The position numbers and the translations under genes are program-made. The notes under the pieces are model-generated. The model was given only the letters and a program-made list of their open reading frames with translations. It was not told the DNA's origin and made no database searches. DNA of 61,170 nt from Apopatosoma sp963618495 (GTDB taxonomy: Bacteria; Bacillota; Clostridia; Oscillospirales; CAG-272): contig CAVESF010000011.1 of assembly GCA_963618495.1 (NCBI GenBank), positions 1 through 61,170 of the forward strand, in the 5' to 3' direction. Positions 1-8,159 of the stretch are shown piece by piece. How positions within the stretch are numbered: position 1 is the first letter of the stretch; the number at the start of each line of letters is the position of its first letter.

Positions 1-10
1 CTCTGGGCAT
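1..10 (-). CDS. Start of an unidentified gene (partial)
   Basis: Only the first codons (ATG CCC AGA, reading M-P-R) fall inside the window. The start is supported by a strong AGGAGG ribosome binding site about 7 bases upstream on the minus strand. Function cannot be told. The SD sits in one arm of a 20-bp inverted repeat (13-61), so its translation or transcription may be controlled by a hairpin. Confidence 0.5.
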
Positions 11-12
11 AT

Positions 13-61
13 AAATTTCCTCCTACGGTAGATGTTTTTATTCTACCATAGGAGGAAATTT
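13..61 (-). promoter_or_regulatory. 20-bp inverted repeat masking an SD
   Basis: Positions 13-32 and 42-61 are reverse complements with one mismatch, which is a G-U wobble in the minus-strand RNA. The loop is 9 nt. In the minus-strand transcript the 3' arm contains the AGGAGG of the gene starting at position 10 and the 5' arm contains the matching CCTCCT. Read on the plus strand, the stem is followed by a short T run, so it could also act as a terminator. Confidence 0.6.
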
Positions 62-143
62 TTTTCAATTGTCCGTTTTTTACGGACTTGTGCATTTTCG
101 CTTCTGCTCTTGTGATTTTGTTTTTTTGCGAAGGCATACCCTG

Positions 144-189
144 CAAAAAAGGACAACGGCGCGTGGCAAAATGCCGCCGCACCGTTGTC
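144..189 (-). terminator. Terminator after fakA
   Basis: On the minus strand a long GC-rich hairpin (arms starting GACAACGG and ending CCGTTGTC) is followed by a T-run (A-run at 145-150 on the plus strand). It lies 28 bases past the fakA stop. Confidence 0.75.
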
Positions 190-216
190 AGGAAGGAGAA
201 ATGTGAGACTTTTATC

Positions 217-1833
217 TCAGTCCGCCATGATTACAAAATCATAGAGCGGCTGACCGCCGGCAAGAACCGTCACTTCGGCATCGGGAACGACGCCGAGAAT
301 GGTATCTGCGGCTTTGGAAGCGGTATCTTCACTGACATCGCTACCTGTGAAAACGGTGAAGTTTTCAGACTCACTCACCGTAGAGAGCTGTTTGAGACAT
401 TCGAGACTGCTTTCGGCAACGCATTTTATCTTGCCGTTTACGAGTCCCATGTAGTTATCCTTTGCTATGTTCAGCCCGTCGATATCGCAATCGCGTACCG
501 CACGGGTGACCGTCAGGGATCTGACAGCCGAAGCGGCTTCCGTCATGGCGGAGAAATTATCGTCCGCTTCCGCTTCGGAATCGAAGCTCATCATGGCGGA
601 TATGCCGGCAGGAACGGAATTTGACGGAATTACGCGAACATTTTCGCCGAGCTCTTCCGCCGCCTGCGCCGCAACGAGATATACATTTTTATTATTCGGG
701 AGAATGAATATATTCTCCGCGCCGAGGCTCTTTGCACAGTCGATAATCTGCTTTGTGCTCGGGTTCATGGACTGACCGCCGAGGACAAATCCGTCAACGC
801 CGAGGTCTGCGAAAACATCGCGTATGCCGTCGCCGTTGCAAACGGAAACGAAGCCGTATTTCTTTGTTTTTGTCGGTTCTTCGGGAATAGCGGCGAGCGA
901 AGAATGCTGCTCGAGCATATTTTCGATTTTTACCGTGAGCATTGTGCCGAAGCAGAGTGCCGACGAAAGAACCGTGCCGGGTTCGTTTGTATGAATATGA
1001 AGCTTTATCACATTTTCGTCATCTACGAAAACCATGCTGTTTCCGAGAGGTAGAAGCGTTTTGTAAAGCTCGCGCGCCGTGTCTTCGCCGATATATTCGG
1101 CGCTCTTTTTCACTATGCACTCCGTGCAGTAGAGAAATTCAATATTTTCACCGGAAAATTCCGCGAAATTTGCTTTTGTTGCCGTCTCGTGGCTTTCGCC
1201 GCCCTCCGAGCAGACAACGGGATGATGCTGGAGCGCCGCGAGCATGCCCTGAAGCATCACGACAAAGCCCTTGCCGCCCGCGTCAACAACATTTGCCTGC
1301 TTGAGTATCGGGAGAAGCTCGGGTGTTTTATTCAGAATATCGACGCCCTCTTTTATCACATAATCGAAAAGCTCCTCGATATCGTCGAAGCTGTCGCTCT
1401 GCGCTTTTTCCATTGCTTTCTCGGCGCAGACGCGCATTACGGTAAGTATAGTGCCCTCAGTGGGAGTCATGACAGCCTTGTATGCTTCCGTCACGCCTGC
1501 CTTGAGCGCTTCCGCCATCTGAACGGAATCGGCTTCCTCAAGCCCTGCAAATGCCTTTGACATTCCGCGGAAGAACATGGCGAGTATAACGCCCGAGTTT
1601 CCTCTTGCGGACATGAGCGTCATGCTGGCGACATTCTTTGCGCATTCGGAAAGATTGCCACTTGTGTTTCCGAGCGAGGTGCGCACACGGCTCATTGTCA
1701 TGCTCATGTTGACGCCTGTGTCGCCGTCAGGAACAGGATATACATTCAGATTATTGATTTCCTCTTTGTTGTTTTCCAGCGCGCTTGCAGCGGAAACAAC
1801 CATATCGCGGAAGGATATTCCGGTAATTGTCAT
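217..1833 (-). CDS. fakA: Fatty acid kinase catalytic subunit (DhaL/YloV family)
   Basis: This 538-aa protein matches the FakA/YloV family in length and motifs. The N-terminal DhaL (DAK2) nucleotide-binding domain has PDGDTG at residues 35-40 followed by N-M-S, ARGNSGV around 100, and VDAGGKG near 185. The C-terminal half is the region that docks DegV-type partners. In studied Firmicutes FakA phosphorylates fatty acids held by FakB, giving acyl-phosphate for phospholipid synthesis. The ATG at 1833 has an AAAGGA SD. It follows the degV gene by 18 bases, so the pair is almost certainly one operon. It is a cytosolic enzyme with no signal peptide. Confidence 0.92.
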   Translation of the reverse strand: MTITGISFRDMVVSAASALENNKEEINNLNVYPVPDGDTGVNMSMTMSRVRTSLGNTSGNLSECAKNVASMTLMSARGNSGVILAMFFRGMSKAFAGLEEADSVQMAEALKAGVTEAYKAVMTPTEGTILTVMRVCAEKAMEKAQSDSFDDIEELFDYVIKEGVDILNKTPELLPILKQANVVDAGGKGFVVMLQGMLAALQHHPVVCSEGGESHETATKANFAEFSGENIEFLYCTECIVKKSAEYIGEDTARELYKTLLPLGNSMVFVDDENVIKLHIHTNEPGTVLSSALCFGTMLTVKIENMLEQHSSLAAIPEEPTKTKKYGFVSVCNGDGIRDVFADLGVDGFVLGGQSMNPSTKQIIDCAKSLGAENIFILPNNKNVYLVAAQAAEELGENVRVIPSNSVPAGISAMMSFDSEAEADDNFSAMTEAASAVRSLTVTRAVRDCDIDGLNIAKDNYMGLVNGKIKCVAESSLECLKQLSTVSESENFTVFTGSDVSEDTASKAADTILGVVPDAEVTVLAGGQPLYDFVIMAD

Positions 1834-1851
1834 AGTAAAATTCCTTTCGGT

Positions 1852-2712
1852 TTATCTTGTTTCACAGACGCTGTAAACGGCAAGCGTGCCTCTGCCGCAG
1901 TGTGCGCCGACAACAGGCCCTATCTCGCCCATGCGGACATCCTTTGCGCCCGCCTCGAGTATCATTTCCTTCAGTTTTTCGGCATCCTCGGGACTGTCGG
2001 CATGATTTATAAATATTATCTGATTTTCAAAATCGCGTGCATTTTCGATTGTCTTATCGACGAGCATCTTCATCGAGGCTTTTCTGCCGCGCGCATTGAA
2101 GAGGGGAATGAGCTTTCCGTCGTCGCTCATGTGGAGTACGGGCTTGATGCCGAGCATTGTTCCGACTACAGCCTTTGCCGCGGAAACTCTGCCGCCGCGA
2201 CGCAGGTGATTGAGGTCGTCAACCGTGAACCAGTGTGCGATATGCGTCTTTGTCTCTTCGGCGAACTGCGCGACTTCTTCTATAGTTTTTCCATCACGTG
2301 CCTGCTCTGCGCAGAGATTTACAAGTAGCCCGAGTCCGAAAGATTCGCAGAGCGTGTCAATGACGATAATCTTGCTTTCGGGATATTTTTCGGAAAGCTC
2401 CTGCGCGGCGATAGCGCTTATATTATAAGTAGAAGAAAGATTTGAAGAGAAGCTGAGGAAAAGAACGTCGTTTCCCGCGAGGACTTCGCTTTCCATAACC
2501 TCGGTGGCGACCGTGGGATTTACGGCGGCGGTTTTCGCACGCTTGCCATCTTTCATGCAGTCATAAAAATATCTGATATCAAGCTCCTCATTGCTTATCG
2601 GCTTTTCGCCGTCTATCTGAACCGTGAGCGGAACTATTTTTATCCCGAGCTCACTTTTCATTTCCGCCGTAAGGTCGGCAGAGGAATCCGTCAATATTGT
2701 AAAAGGTTTCAT
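1852..2712 (-). CDS. fakB: DegV family fatty-acid-binding protein (FakB)
   Basis: A 286-aa DegV protein, the usual family length. It opens with ILTDSSADL, the lipid-phosphate binding loop, and carries SFSSNLSSTY near residue 90 and a C-terminal segment ending in a conserved His-Cys-Gly-Arg-Gly. DegV/FakB proteins bind a fatty acid and present it to FakA. The ATG at 2712 is preferred over an upstream GTG at 2832 because a GGAGGC SD lies 8 bases before it and family similarity starts there. It is first in an operon with fakA. Which FakB paralogue (saturated or unsaturated chain specificity) cannot be read from sequence alone. Confidence 0.9.
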   Translation of the reverse strand: MKPFTILTDSSADLTAEMKSELGIKIVPLTVQIDGEKPISNEELDIRYFYDCMKDGKRAKTAAVNPTVATEVMESEVLAGNDVLFLSFSSNLSSTYNISAIAAQELSEKYPESKIIVIDTLCESFGLGLLVNLCAEQARDGKTIEEVAQFAEETKTHIAHWFTVDDLNHLRRGGRVSAAKAVVGTMLGIKPVLHMSDDGKLIPLFNARGRKASMKMLVDKTIENARDFENQIIFINHADSPEDAEKLKEMILEAGAKDVRMGEIGPVVGAHCGRGTLAVYSVCETR

Positions 2713-2821
2713 AAGATCAAGCCTCCTGTTTGTGTTTACAAAGGTTAGTACCGCGGGGATGGAAAAAGTTACAGCAATTTGCAAAAAAATATCAAAAAAA
2801 TTTTTTATGCCGTTTTTTCTA

Positions 2822-2850
2822 TTGAATATCACGCGAAAATATGGTAAAAT
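2822..2850 (+). promoter_or_regulatory. Sigma-A promoter
   Basis: TTGAAT, 17-bp spacer, TAAAAT, located 30 bases upstream of the small membrane protein gene. Confidence 0.65.
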
Positions 2851-2879
2851 AAATACACATAAAAAAGATGTGAGGTAAA

Positions 2880-3329
2880 ATGATGAAAAAATTCATGAGT
2901 TTTATGAAATATATAATCTCCGGTACGGGAGTTACATTTATGATAACGACGCTGCTTCTCTGGGGTGCGGCTGCTTTTCTCAAAAACAAGGACGGAATGA
3001 ACGCGGTCAGCTTCCGCAGCGATACATTTGCCGCCATATTTGTTTTCGCTTTGCTCACTGCGCTTATTTCTCTCGTATTCAGGGCGAAATTCATTTCTCC
3101 CGCGATACTGCGTCTCTGCCTGCATTTTGTGCTCAGCATGGGAAGCTTCATTCTTTTTGTATATATGGTGGGAGTTACGAGCCGCGGAAGCGGAATGCTT
3201 GCGCTGACGGCGATGGCAGGCTTTATCTATATCATCGTAGCGGCCATAGTCTGCGCCGTGCGCTCGCTCGGGCATAAAAAGGCAAAGGAAAATCAGAAAT
3301 ACGAATCGCTCTACAGCAATGAAAAATAA
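2880..3329 (+). CDS. Small four-helix membrane protein (DUF3021-like)
   Basis: A 149-aa protein with four hydrophobic helices (about residues 15-35, 50-68, 75-100, 108-128) and a short basic C-terminal tail. Size and layout resemble DUF3021 proteins, but I see no diagnostic motif, so the family call is tentative. It has its own promoter (2822-2850) and a terminator downstream, so it is probably monocistronic. Two start codons are in tandem: ATG at 2880 or 2883; GAGGT lies 4 or 7 bases upstream and spacing favours 2883. Function unknown. Confidence 0.7.
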   Translation: MMKKFMSFMKYIISGTGVTFMITTLLLWGAAAFLKNKDGMNAVSFRSDTFAAIFVFALLTALISLVFRAKFISPAILRLCLHFVLSMGSFILFVYMVGVTSRGSGMLALTAMAGFIYIIVAAIVCAVRSLGHKKAKENQKYESLYSNEK

Positions 3330-3343
3330 AATTTTGCAAACAG

Positions 3344-3376
3344 AAAATCGCAGGCGCACAACCTGCGATTTTTGTT
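3344..3376. terminator. Bidirectional terminator
   Basis: Hairpin with AATCGCAGG at 3346-3354 and its complement at 3362-3370, with A/T runs on both sides. It separates the convergent small membrane protein and SDR genes. Confidence 0.8.
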
Positions 3377-3394
3377 TTCTGCTTTTTTCCGTAA

Positions 3395-4120
3395 TTACAG
3401 CCCGAAGCCGCCGTCCACGGAGATTATCTGACCTGTGATAAATGACGATGCTTCGGTGGCGAGAAAGTAAACCGCGCTTGCCACTTCCCCTGGTTTTCCG
3501 ATGCGCGAGAGCGGCGTTCTCTCCGCCAGAGCCTGTATATCTTCCTCACTGTAGCAGGCGTTCATCTTCGTATCAATAACGCCGGGAGCGATGCAGTTGA
3601 CCCTGATATCAGCCGTTGCCAGTTCCTTTGCGAGCGCACGGGTCAGCCCTGTCAGCGCCGCCTTGGAAGCCGAATATGCGCTTTCGTTTGCCGCGCCTGC
3701 GATGCCCCACATCGAGGAGATGAAAATCATGCTTCCGCCGCGTTCCGTCATTTCACGAGCCGCCGCCTGCGCCGTGAAAAACGCGCCTTTCGTATTTATA
3801 TTCATTATGCGATCGTATTCCTCTTCCGTCTCGGAGAAGAGCGGGCAGGCATGCGCCGCACCCGCGTTTATCACGGCGGCGTCTATCCCGCCGAATTCAA
3901 ATATCGCTTTTGACACAGCGCGGCGCACCGAGCCGATGTCGCATACATCGCAGTAAAAGGGAACTATTTTTCCAGCATATTCTTTTTCGAGAAGGCACTG
4001 TACCTCGGCTTCTCCGCTTCTGTAGCATGCGAGCACACCCCAGCCGTTTTCGGCAAAAAGCTCGGCGCATGCGCCGCCTATGCCGCCCGAAGCGCCTGTT
4101 ATCAAAACGCTTTTCATCAT
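3395..4120 (-). CDS. Short-chain dehydrogenase/reductase (FabG-like)
   Basis: A 241-aa classical SDR. Visible are the NAD(P)-binding TGASGGIG near residue 8, NAGAA near 85, the catalytic Ser (FISSMWG) near 135, YSASK with catalytic Tyr/Lys near 148, and a C-terminal DGGFGL. This is the 3-oxoacyl-ACP reductase (FabG) pattern, but the gene is not in a fab cluster, so substrate is uncertain. It starts 12 bases after the ANTAR gene and is probably co-transcribed with it and yfbR. Confidence 0.85.
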   Translation of the reverse strand: MMKSVLITGASGGIGGACAELFAENGWGVLACYRSGEAEVQCLLEKEYAGKIVPFYCDVCDIGSVRRAVSKAIFEFGGIDAAVINAGAAHACPLFSETEEEYDRIMNINTKGAFFTAQAAAREMTERGGSMIFISSMWGIAGAANESAYSASKAALTGLTRALAKELATADIRVNCIAPGVIDTKMNACYSEEDIQALAERTPLSRIGKPGEVASAVYFLATEASSFITGQIISVDGGFGL

Positions 4121-4132
4121 GCAATTCTCCCT

Positions 4133-4699
4133 TTAGTTTTCGTATGTTTCGAGCACGCGGGCTGCCACCTCTGCGCGCGAAATCTGCAAGTCCATCGCCT
4201 GCTTTTCGATATATCTGTGCGCCTGCGGCTCGGAAAGCTTCAGATATTCCATCAGCACAAGCTTTGCGCGGTTGATTATCTTTTCCTCGGCGAGCCGCGA
4301 AACGAGAATGGAATTTTCGTTTTTCATCGCGGCGATGCGCTTCGGTACGCAGGCGCATATGCCGATATCATGCCAGAGCGTCGCCTTGCCGACTGGCGAA
4401 CGCATAATGTGAACGCCGAGCGCACGCAGAGGTTCAAGCTCCTCCTCGGTGCATTTTTCGCCTGCTACATAGAGAAAGCCGGAATCAAGCGGAGAGCACG
4501 CGGCAAATGTCTGTTCGGCGCGCTTGGCATTCATGCCGAGAGCCACCACGGCATCGCACTCAAAGCTGACAAAACGAAGCTCGGGAGCGGACGAATATGA
4601 TACGATATTCACTTTCCCATCGGAAGCCGCGCGGAGCATTTCCTCCATGCGGTGTGCGCTCTCCGCGCTCGGACATATGAGCATCAGTGTCAAATTCAT
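4133..4699 (-). CDS. ANTAR-domain regulator
   Basis: A 188-aa protein with a receiver-like N-terminal half and a C-terminal ANTAR three-helix domain (about residues 130-186, with A-K-x-x-L-M and the spaced Ala/Tyr/Met pattern of this family). ANTAR proteins bind paired-hexaloop RNA hairpins and prevent transcription termination. The N-terminal half lacks an obvious phospho-acceptor Asp triad, so it may be a pseudo-receiver. The AAAGGAGG SD is only 1-2 bases from the ATG at 4699; a TTG at 4693 would have ideal spacing and may be the true start. Sits between yfbR and the SDR gene. No target RNA hairpin pair was recognised in the window. Confidence 0.82.
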   Translation of the reverse strand: MNLTLMLICPSAESAHRMEEMLRAASDGKVNIVSYSSAPELRFVSFECDAVVALGMNAKRAEQTFAACSPLDSGFLYVAGEKCTEEELEPLRALGVHIMRSPVGKATLWHDIGICACVPKRIAAMKNENSILVSRLAEEKIINRAKLVLMEYLKLSEPQAHRYIEKQAMDLQISRAEVAARVLETYEN

Positions 4700-4724
4700 C
4701 CCTCCTTTCCGCCATGGGATTTCA

Positions 4725-5300
4725 TTATTTTATCTCGTCGAGATTCATATCGAAGCTCGGCAGTATGTACTTCATGAAGTAGTCCAGCTCTTCGCATTTC
4801 TGCGAAACGAGCTTTTCATATGTTTTCTTCTTTGCGCTCTCGAAATCGCGGTTTCCGCTGCGCTCCTCATCGATGCATTTGATATAGGCGCAGAGCTTGT
4901 CCGCCGCTTTGATGAGCGGGCGGAGATCTTCATCGCCGTCAAATATCGCCTTGTAATCGGAGCGAAGTTCGGGCGGCAGCTTTTCGAGCAGGGTATTTAC
5001 CGCGCGCTCCTCAACTTTCTGATATCTGTTTTTCATATCATCGTCAAAATACTTGACAGGCGTCGGCATATCACCCGTATAAACCTCGGGAACATCATGA
5101 AAAAGAGCTATAGCCGCCGCGCGGTCGGCATCGTAATTTTTTTCAAAGAATCTGTTGCCGATAAGCGCCAGTGCATGGGCAATGACGGCAACCTCACAGG
5201 CGTGTTCGCTGAGAGTTTCCACGCTGGAATTTCGCATCAGTCCCCATCTGCGGATATATTTCTGCCTGAAAACCAGAGCATAAAAACCGAAATTACTCAT
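4725..5300 (-). CDS. yfbR: 5'-deoxynucleotidase (HD superfamily)
   Basis: A 191-aa HD-domain phosphohydrolase close to E. coli YfbR throughout. Shared features are RWGLMRN near residue 18, SEHACEVA with metal-binding His near 32, the HD pair in ALFHDVPE near 66, TGDMPTPVKY, KAADKLCAY near 132 and the tail DYFMKYILPSF. YfbR removes phosphate from dNMPs. The ATG at 5300 has AAGGAAG upstream. It heads a minus-strand group with the ANTAR and SDR genes (25-base and 12-base gaps). Confidence 0.92.
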   Translation of the reverse strand: MSNFGFYALVFRQKYIRRWGLMRNSSVETLSEHACEVAVIAHALALIGNRFFEKNYDADRAAAIALFHDVPEVYTGDMPTPVKYFDDDMKNRYQKVEERAVNTLLEKLPPELRSDYKAIFDGDEDLRPLIKAADKLCAYIKCIDEERSGNRDFESAKKKTYEKLVSQKCEELDYFMKYILPSFDMNLDEIK

Positions 5301-5371
5301 TTTTCTACTTCCTTATATTTATTCTTTCATATTATCATACCATACGCGCGGCAAAATTTCAACTCTATTTT

Positions 5372-5890
5372 TCAAAAAAGAAGCGAGCAGATGACAGAGG
5401 AAAAGAAAACACAGAATATCATAGTGAGAAGCGCGGCGAGGAGCGTATGCCGCGTATTCTTTATGCCGACGGAGCCGAAATAGACTGCGGATATATACAG
5501 CACGGTATCGCCCGAGGCGGCGATGACGGATGCGACGCGCGCGGCAAAACTGTCTGCTCCGCACCTGCGGTATAGCTCGGCGAGCACGGCATTTGAAGCA
5601 CTGCCCGATACGGGACGCGTCAGCACGAGCGGGAGTATATCCGCAGGTATGCCGAGCCGCGACGCGAGAGGCGAGATGAGCTGCGCGGCAAAATCGAGAA
5701 AGCCGGATGCGGAGAGCATCGATACCGCCACGAGCAGGGTGATGAGAGTGGGCAGTAGCTTCACGCATGTGGCAATGCCTTCGTTTGTCCCGAGGAGAAA
5801 ATCATCGAATGTCGCTTTCTTCGAGAAAGTCAGCATGGCGCACACAAGCAGCATGACGGCGGGGATGATGAGTGCGGAGAGGAACTTCAT
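5372..5890 (-). CDS. spmB: Spore maturation protein B
   Basis: A 172-aa polytopic membrane protein with the Gate/nucleoside-recognition domain of SpmB: LTRPVSGSASNAVL near residue 90 and SGDTVLYISAVYFGSVG near 125. SpmA and SpmB are needed for spore core dehydration in Bacillus and Clostridium. The ATG at 5890 (AAAGGAGC SD) overlaps the spmA stop as ATGA, so translation is coupled. An upstream in-frame start at 5974 would run far into spmA and is rejected. Confidence 0.93.
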   Translation of the reverse strand: MKFLSALIIPAVMLLVCAMLTFSKKATFDDFLLGTNEGIATCVKLLPTLITLLVAVSMLSASGFLDFAAQLISPLASRLGIPADILPLVLTRPVSGSASNAVLAELYRRCGADSFAARVASVIAASGDTVLYISAVYFGSVGIKNTRHTLLAALLTMIFCVFFSSVICSLLF

Positions 5891-6477
5891 GTTTTGCTCC
5901 TTTTCGGAAAGAAAAAGCGGAAGCCGCGCGCGAAAACCACGGAAACGACCATGCAGACTCCCGAGCATATCCATACCGCCGTTATTATATCAAATGGGTC
6001 TGCCGCTCCCGCCGCCTGCCGCAGAGCGACGACTGTAGACGGCATGAAAGAGAAAGCCGAGGTATTCATTACGACAAAGGTAACCATATCGTCGCTTGCG
6101 TATTTGCCGTCGCAGTCGGCGGAGAGCGCTTCCATCGCCTTTATTCCGAAAGGTGTGGCGGCATTTCCCATGCCGAGCATATTCGCGCTGATATTTGCCG
6201 CTATTTCCTCGCGGGCGATGCCTTTTTTCATGCTCTCGGGAAAGGCAAGGCGGAGCAGGGGAGAGATGAGCCGCGCAAGAAATTCGCAGACGCCGCATTT
6301 TTGCATTACCTTCATCACGCCGCACCAGAGCGCCATCACACCCATGAGCGAAACAGTCAGCGTAACTGCGGTTCCCGCGCCCTCCACAACAGCACCTGAA
6401 AGTGCTTCTATATTCCCGCTTATCAGAGCAAAAACGAAAGAAATCGCGCAAATTATGCAAAATATCGTTTTTATCAT
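5887..6477 (-). CDS. spmA: Spore maturation protein A
   Basis: A 196-aa membrane protein with the SpmA signature: GxxxALWCGVMKV near residue 50, SANMLGMGNAATPFG near 100 and FVVMNTSAFSFMPST near 135. It forms a functional pair with SpmB directly downstream. The ATG at 6477 has GAGG at a 9-base spacing; a TTG at 6486 overlaps the SD and is rejected. The pair supports an endospore-forming host. Confidence 0.93.
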   Translation of the reverse strand: MIKTIFCIICAISFVFALISGNIEALSGAVVEGAGTAVTLTVSLMGVMALWCGVMKVMQKCGVCEFLARLISPLLRLAFPESMKKGIAREEIAANISANMLGMGNAATPFGIKAMEALSADCDGKYASDDMVTFVVMNTSAFSFMPSTVVALRQAAGAADPFDIITAVWICSGVCMVVSVVFARGFRFFFPKRSKT

Positions 6478-6537
6478 TATAAACAACCTCTTTACTTAGG
6501 AAAATTTGAAAAAATTGTAAATATAAGGAAATTATCA

Positions 6538-6566
6538 TTGACTATCGGAGAAAACTATGATATTAT
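6538..6566 (+). promoter_or_regulatory. Sigma-A promoter of abrB-like gene
   Basis: TTGACT, 17-bp spacer, TATTAT, 36 bases upstream of the start. Confidence 0.75.
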
Positions 6567-6602
6567 GTCATTATAAACCAATGCTTTTCAGGAGGAATTA
6601 AG

Positions 6603-6842
6603 ATGAAATCAACCGGTATCGTAAGACGTGTAGACGAGGTTGGGCGAATTGTACTTCCTATGGAGATAAGAAAATCACTCAATATCGATACGCGCGATCC
6701 TGTCGAAATTTTCGTGGACTCAAACCAGATAATTCTTCGCAAGTACGAGCCTGCCTGCATCTTCTGCGGAAGCGCGGATGATGTCCGCATTTTCAAGGGC
6801 AGAATAATATGTAAAAACTGCGCTAAAGAGCTGTCAAAGTAA
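6603..6842 (+). CDS. AbrB/SpoVT-type transition-state regulator
   Basis: A 79-aa protein. Residues 1-50 are an AbrB swapped-hairpin DNA-binding domain (STGIVRRVDEVGRIVLP and IRKSLNI). The C-terminal 25 residues have two CxxC pairs, a small zinc ribbon found in many clostridial AbrB proteins. These dimers bind AT-rich promoters to control transition to stationary phase and sporulation. Strong AGGAGG SD and own promoter; monocistronic, followed by a hairpin terminator. Located next to spmAB but transcribed divergently. Confidence 0.9.
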   Translation: MKSTGIVRRVDEVGRIVLPMEIRKSLNIDTRDPVEIFVDSNQIILRKYEPACIFCGSADDVRIFKGRIICKNCAKELSK

Positions 6843-6881
6843 TTATATTTTCCTCGTTTTGGCCTTATTACATAAATATAA

Positions 6882-6911
6882 AATGCGTTGGACTATTCCG
6901 ACGCATTATTT
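6882..6911 (+). terminator. Terminator after abrB-like gene
   Basis: Stem AATGCGT (6882-6888) with ACGCATT (6901-6907), followed by ATTTT. Confidence 0.7.
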
Positions 6912-7061
6912 TGCAGTTGCGGGCAGAGGCTTCTCTTCAAAAGAAAAGCACACCCGCGCTTTCTTAGGAAAAAGCATCTCATAATGGCAAAAAAGCTCAT
7001 ATATAATATAATGTAATGTAAGTGTGGATAATCCTGTACTTATTCTATATGAGGTGATGAG

Positions 7062-8066
7062 ATGAAAGATAAGAAAATAGCCGTCATGGGAGCGACGGGC
7101 GCTGTCGGGCGCGAAATGCTCCGCGTACTGAATGAATACGGTGTGCCGTGCGAAAACATTATGCCGCTCGCAAGCGGCAGGAGTGCAGGAAAAAAACTGC
7201 CGTACGGCACTGCCGAAGTGACTGTGCGCGAATGCACGGAGGAGAGCTTTCGCGGCATTGATATCGTTCTCGGGGCGACCGATGCCGATACGGCAAGGCG
7301 GTTTGCACCGCCGATAAAGGAGAGCGGCGCGGTATTCATAGACAATTCCAGTGCGTTCCGCATGCGCGATGACGTGCCGCTTGTCATTCCCGAGATAAAC
7401 GGTGATGATGCCCTGCGCCACAGCGGCATAATATCAAACCCGAACTGCTCTACGATAATAACACTGATGGCGGTCTGTCCTCTGCACAGACTTTCGCCAA
7501 TTGAACGCATGGTGGTCTCCACATATCAGGCGGTCAGCGGCGCGGGGCGCGATGGCATGGAGGAGCTTATCGCGCAGAATAAAGCAATAGCCGATGGCAG
7601 AGAGACGAAAAATCATGCCTTTGCCCACAGAATAGCGGAAAATCTTATCCCGAAGATAGGTGGACTTTCAGATGAAGACTACACGAGTGAGGAGATGAAA
7701 ATGCAGAATGAGGGGCGCAAAATCCTGCACTGCCCGTCGCTTGCCGTGACCTGCACCTGCGTGCGTGTGCCTGTTATGCGTTCGCATTCCATTTCGGCGG
7801 CAGTCTATACGAGAGAAAGCATATCCGTTTCCGCGGCAAGAAAAGCGATAGGCGATTTTTCGGGCGATATACTCTATGATGCGCCCGAGGCGGAAATCTA
7901 TCCCATGCCCATTGTCGCCGAGGGCAAAAACGATGTCTATGTCGGCAGAGTGCGCCGTGCGCTCGACAGTCCGCGCGGCATTTCTCTCTGGTGCTCGGGC
8001 GACCAGATACGCAAGGGCGCGGCGGCAAATGCCGTTCAGATAGCGGAATATATCTGCCGGAAATAA
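7062..8066 (+). CDS. asd: Aspartate-semialdehyde dehydrogenase
   Basis: A 334-aa Asd, normal length. NADP-binding GATGAVGREM at residues 10-19, FIDNSSAFRM near 92, the active-site Cys in SNPNCST (Cys129), YQAVSGAG near 155, and the CVRVPV-x-x-x-H-S segment with the catalytic His near 244. It reduces aspartyl phosphate to aspartate semialdehyde for lysine/diaminopimelate, methionine and threonine synthesis. SD GAGGTGAT is 3 bases before the ATG. No dapA or other pathway gene is adjacent, so it seems to stand alone. Confidence 0.95.
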   Translation: MKDKKIAVMGATGAVGREMLRVLNEYGVPCENIMPLASGRSAGKKLPYGTAEVTVRECTEESFRGIDIVLGATDADTARRFAPPIKESGAVFIDNSSAFRMRDDVPLVIPEINGDDALRHSGIISNPNCSTIITLMAVCPLHRLSPIERMVVSTYQAVSGAGRDGMEELIAQNKAIADGRETKNHAFAHRIAENLIPKIGGLSDEDYTSEEMKMQNEGRKILHCPSLAVTCTCVRVPVMRSHSISAAVYTRESISVSAARKAIGDFSGDILYDAPEAEIYPMPIVAEGKNDVYVGRVRRALDSPRGISLWCSGDQIRKGAAANAVQIAEYICRK

Positions 8067-8095
8067 AACTTTTTTGTAAACAAAACGCAGGCGTA

Positions 8096-8124
8096 TTGAC
8101 TTCGCGCAGTTTGTCAATTATAAT
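8096..8124 (+). promoter_or_regulatory. Sigma-A promoter of lipoprotein gene
   Basis: TTGACT, 17-bp spacer, perfect TATAAT, 35 bases before the ATG at 8160. Confidence 0.8.
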
Positions 8125-8159
8125 TATAAAAAAGGCAGAAAGAAAAGGAAAATTCAGGC

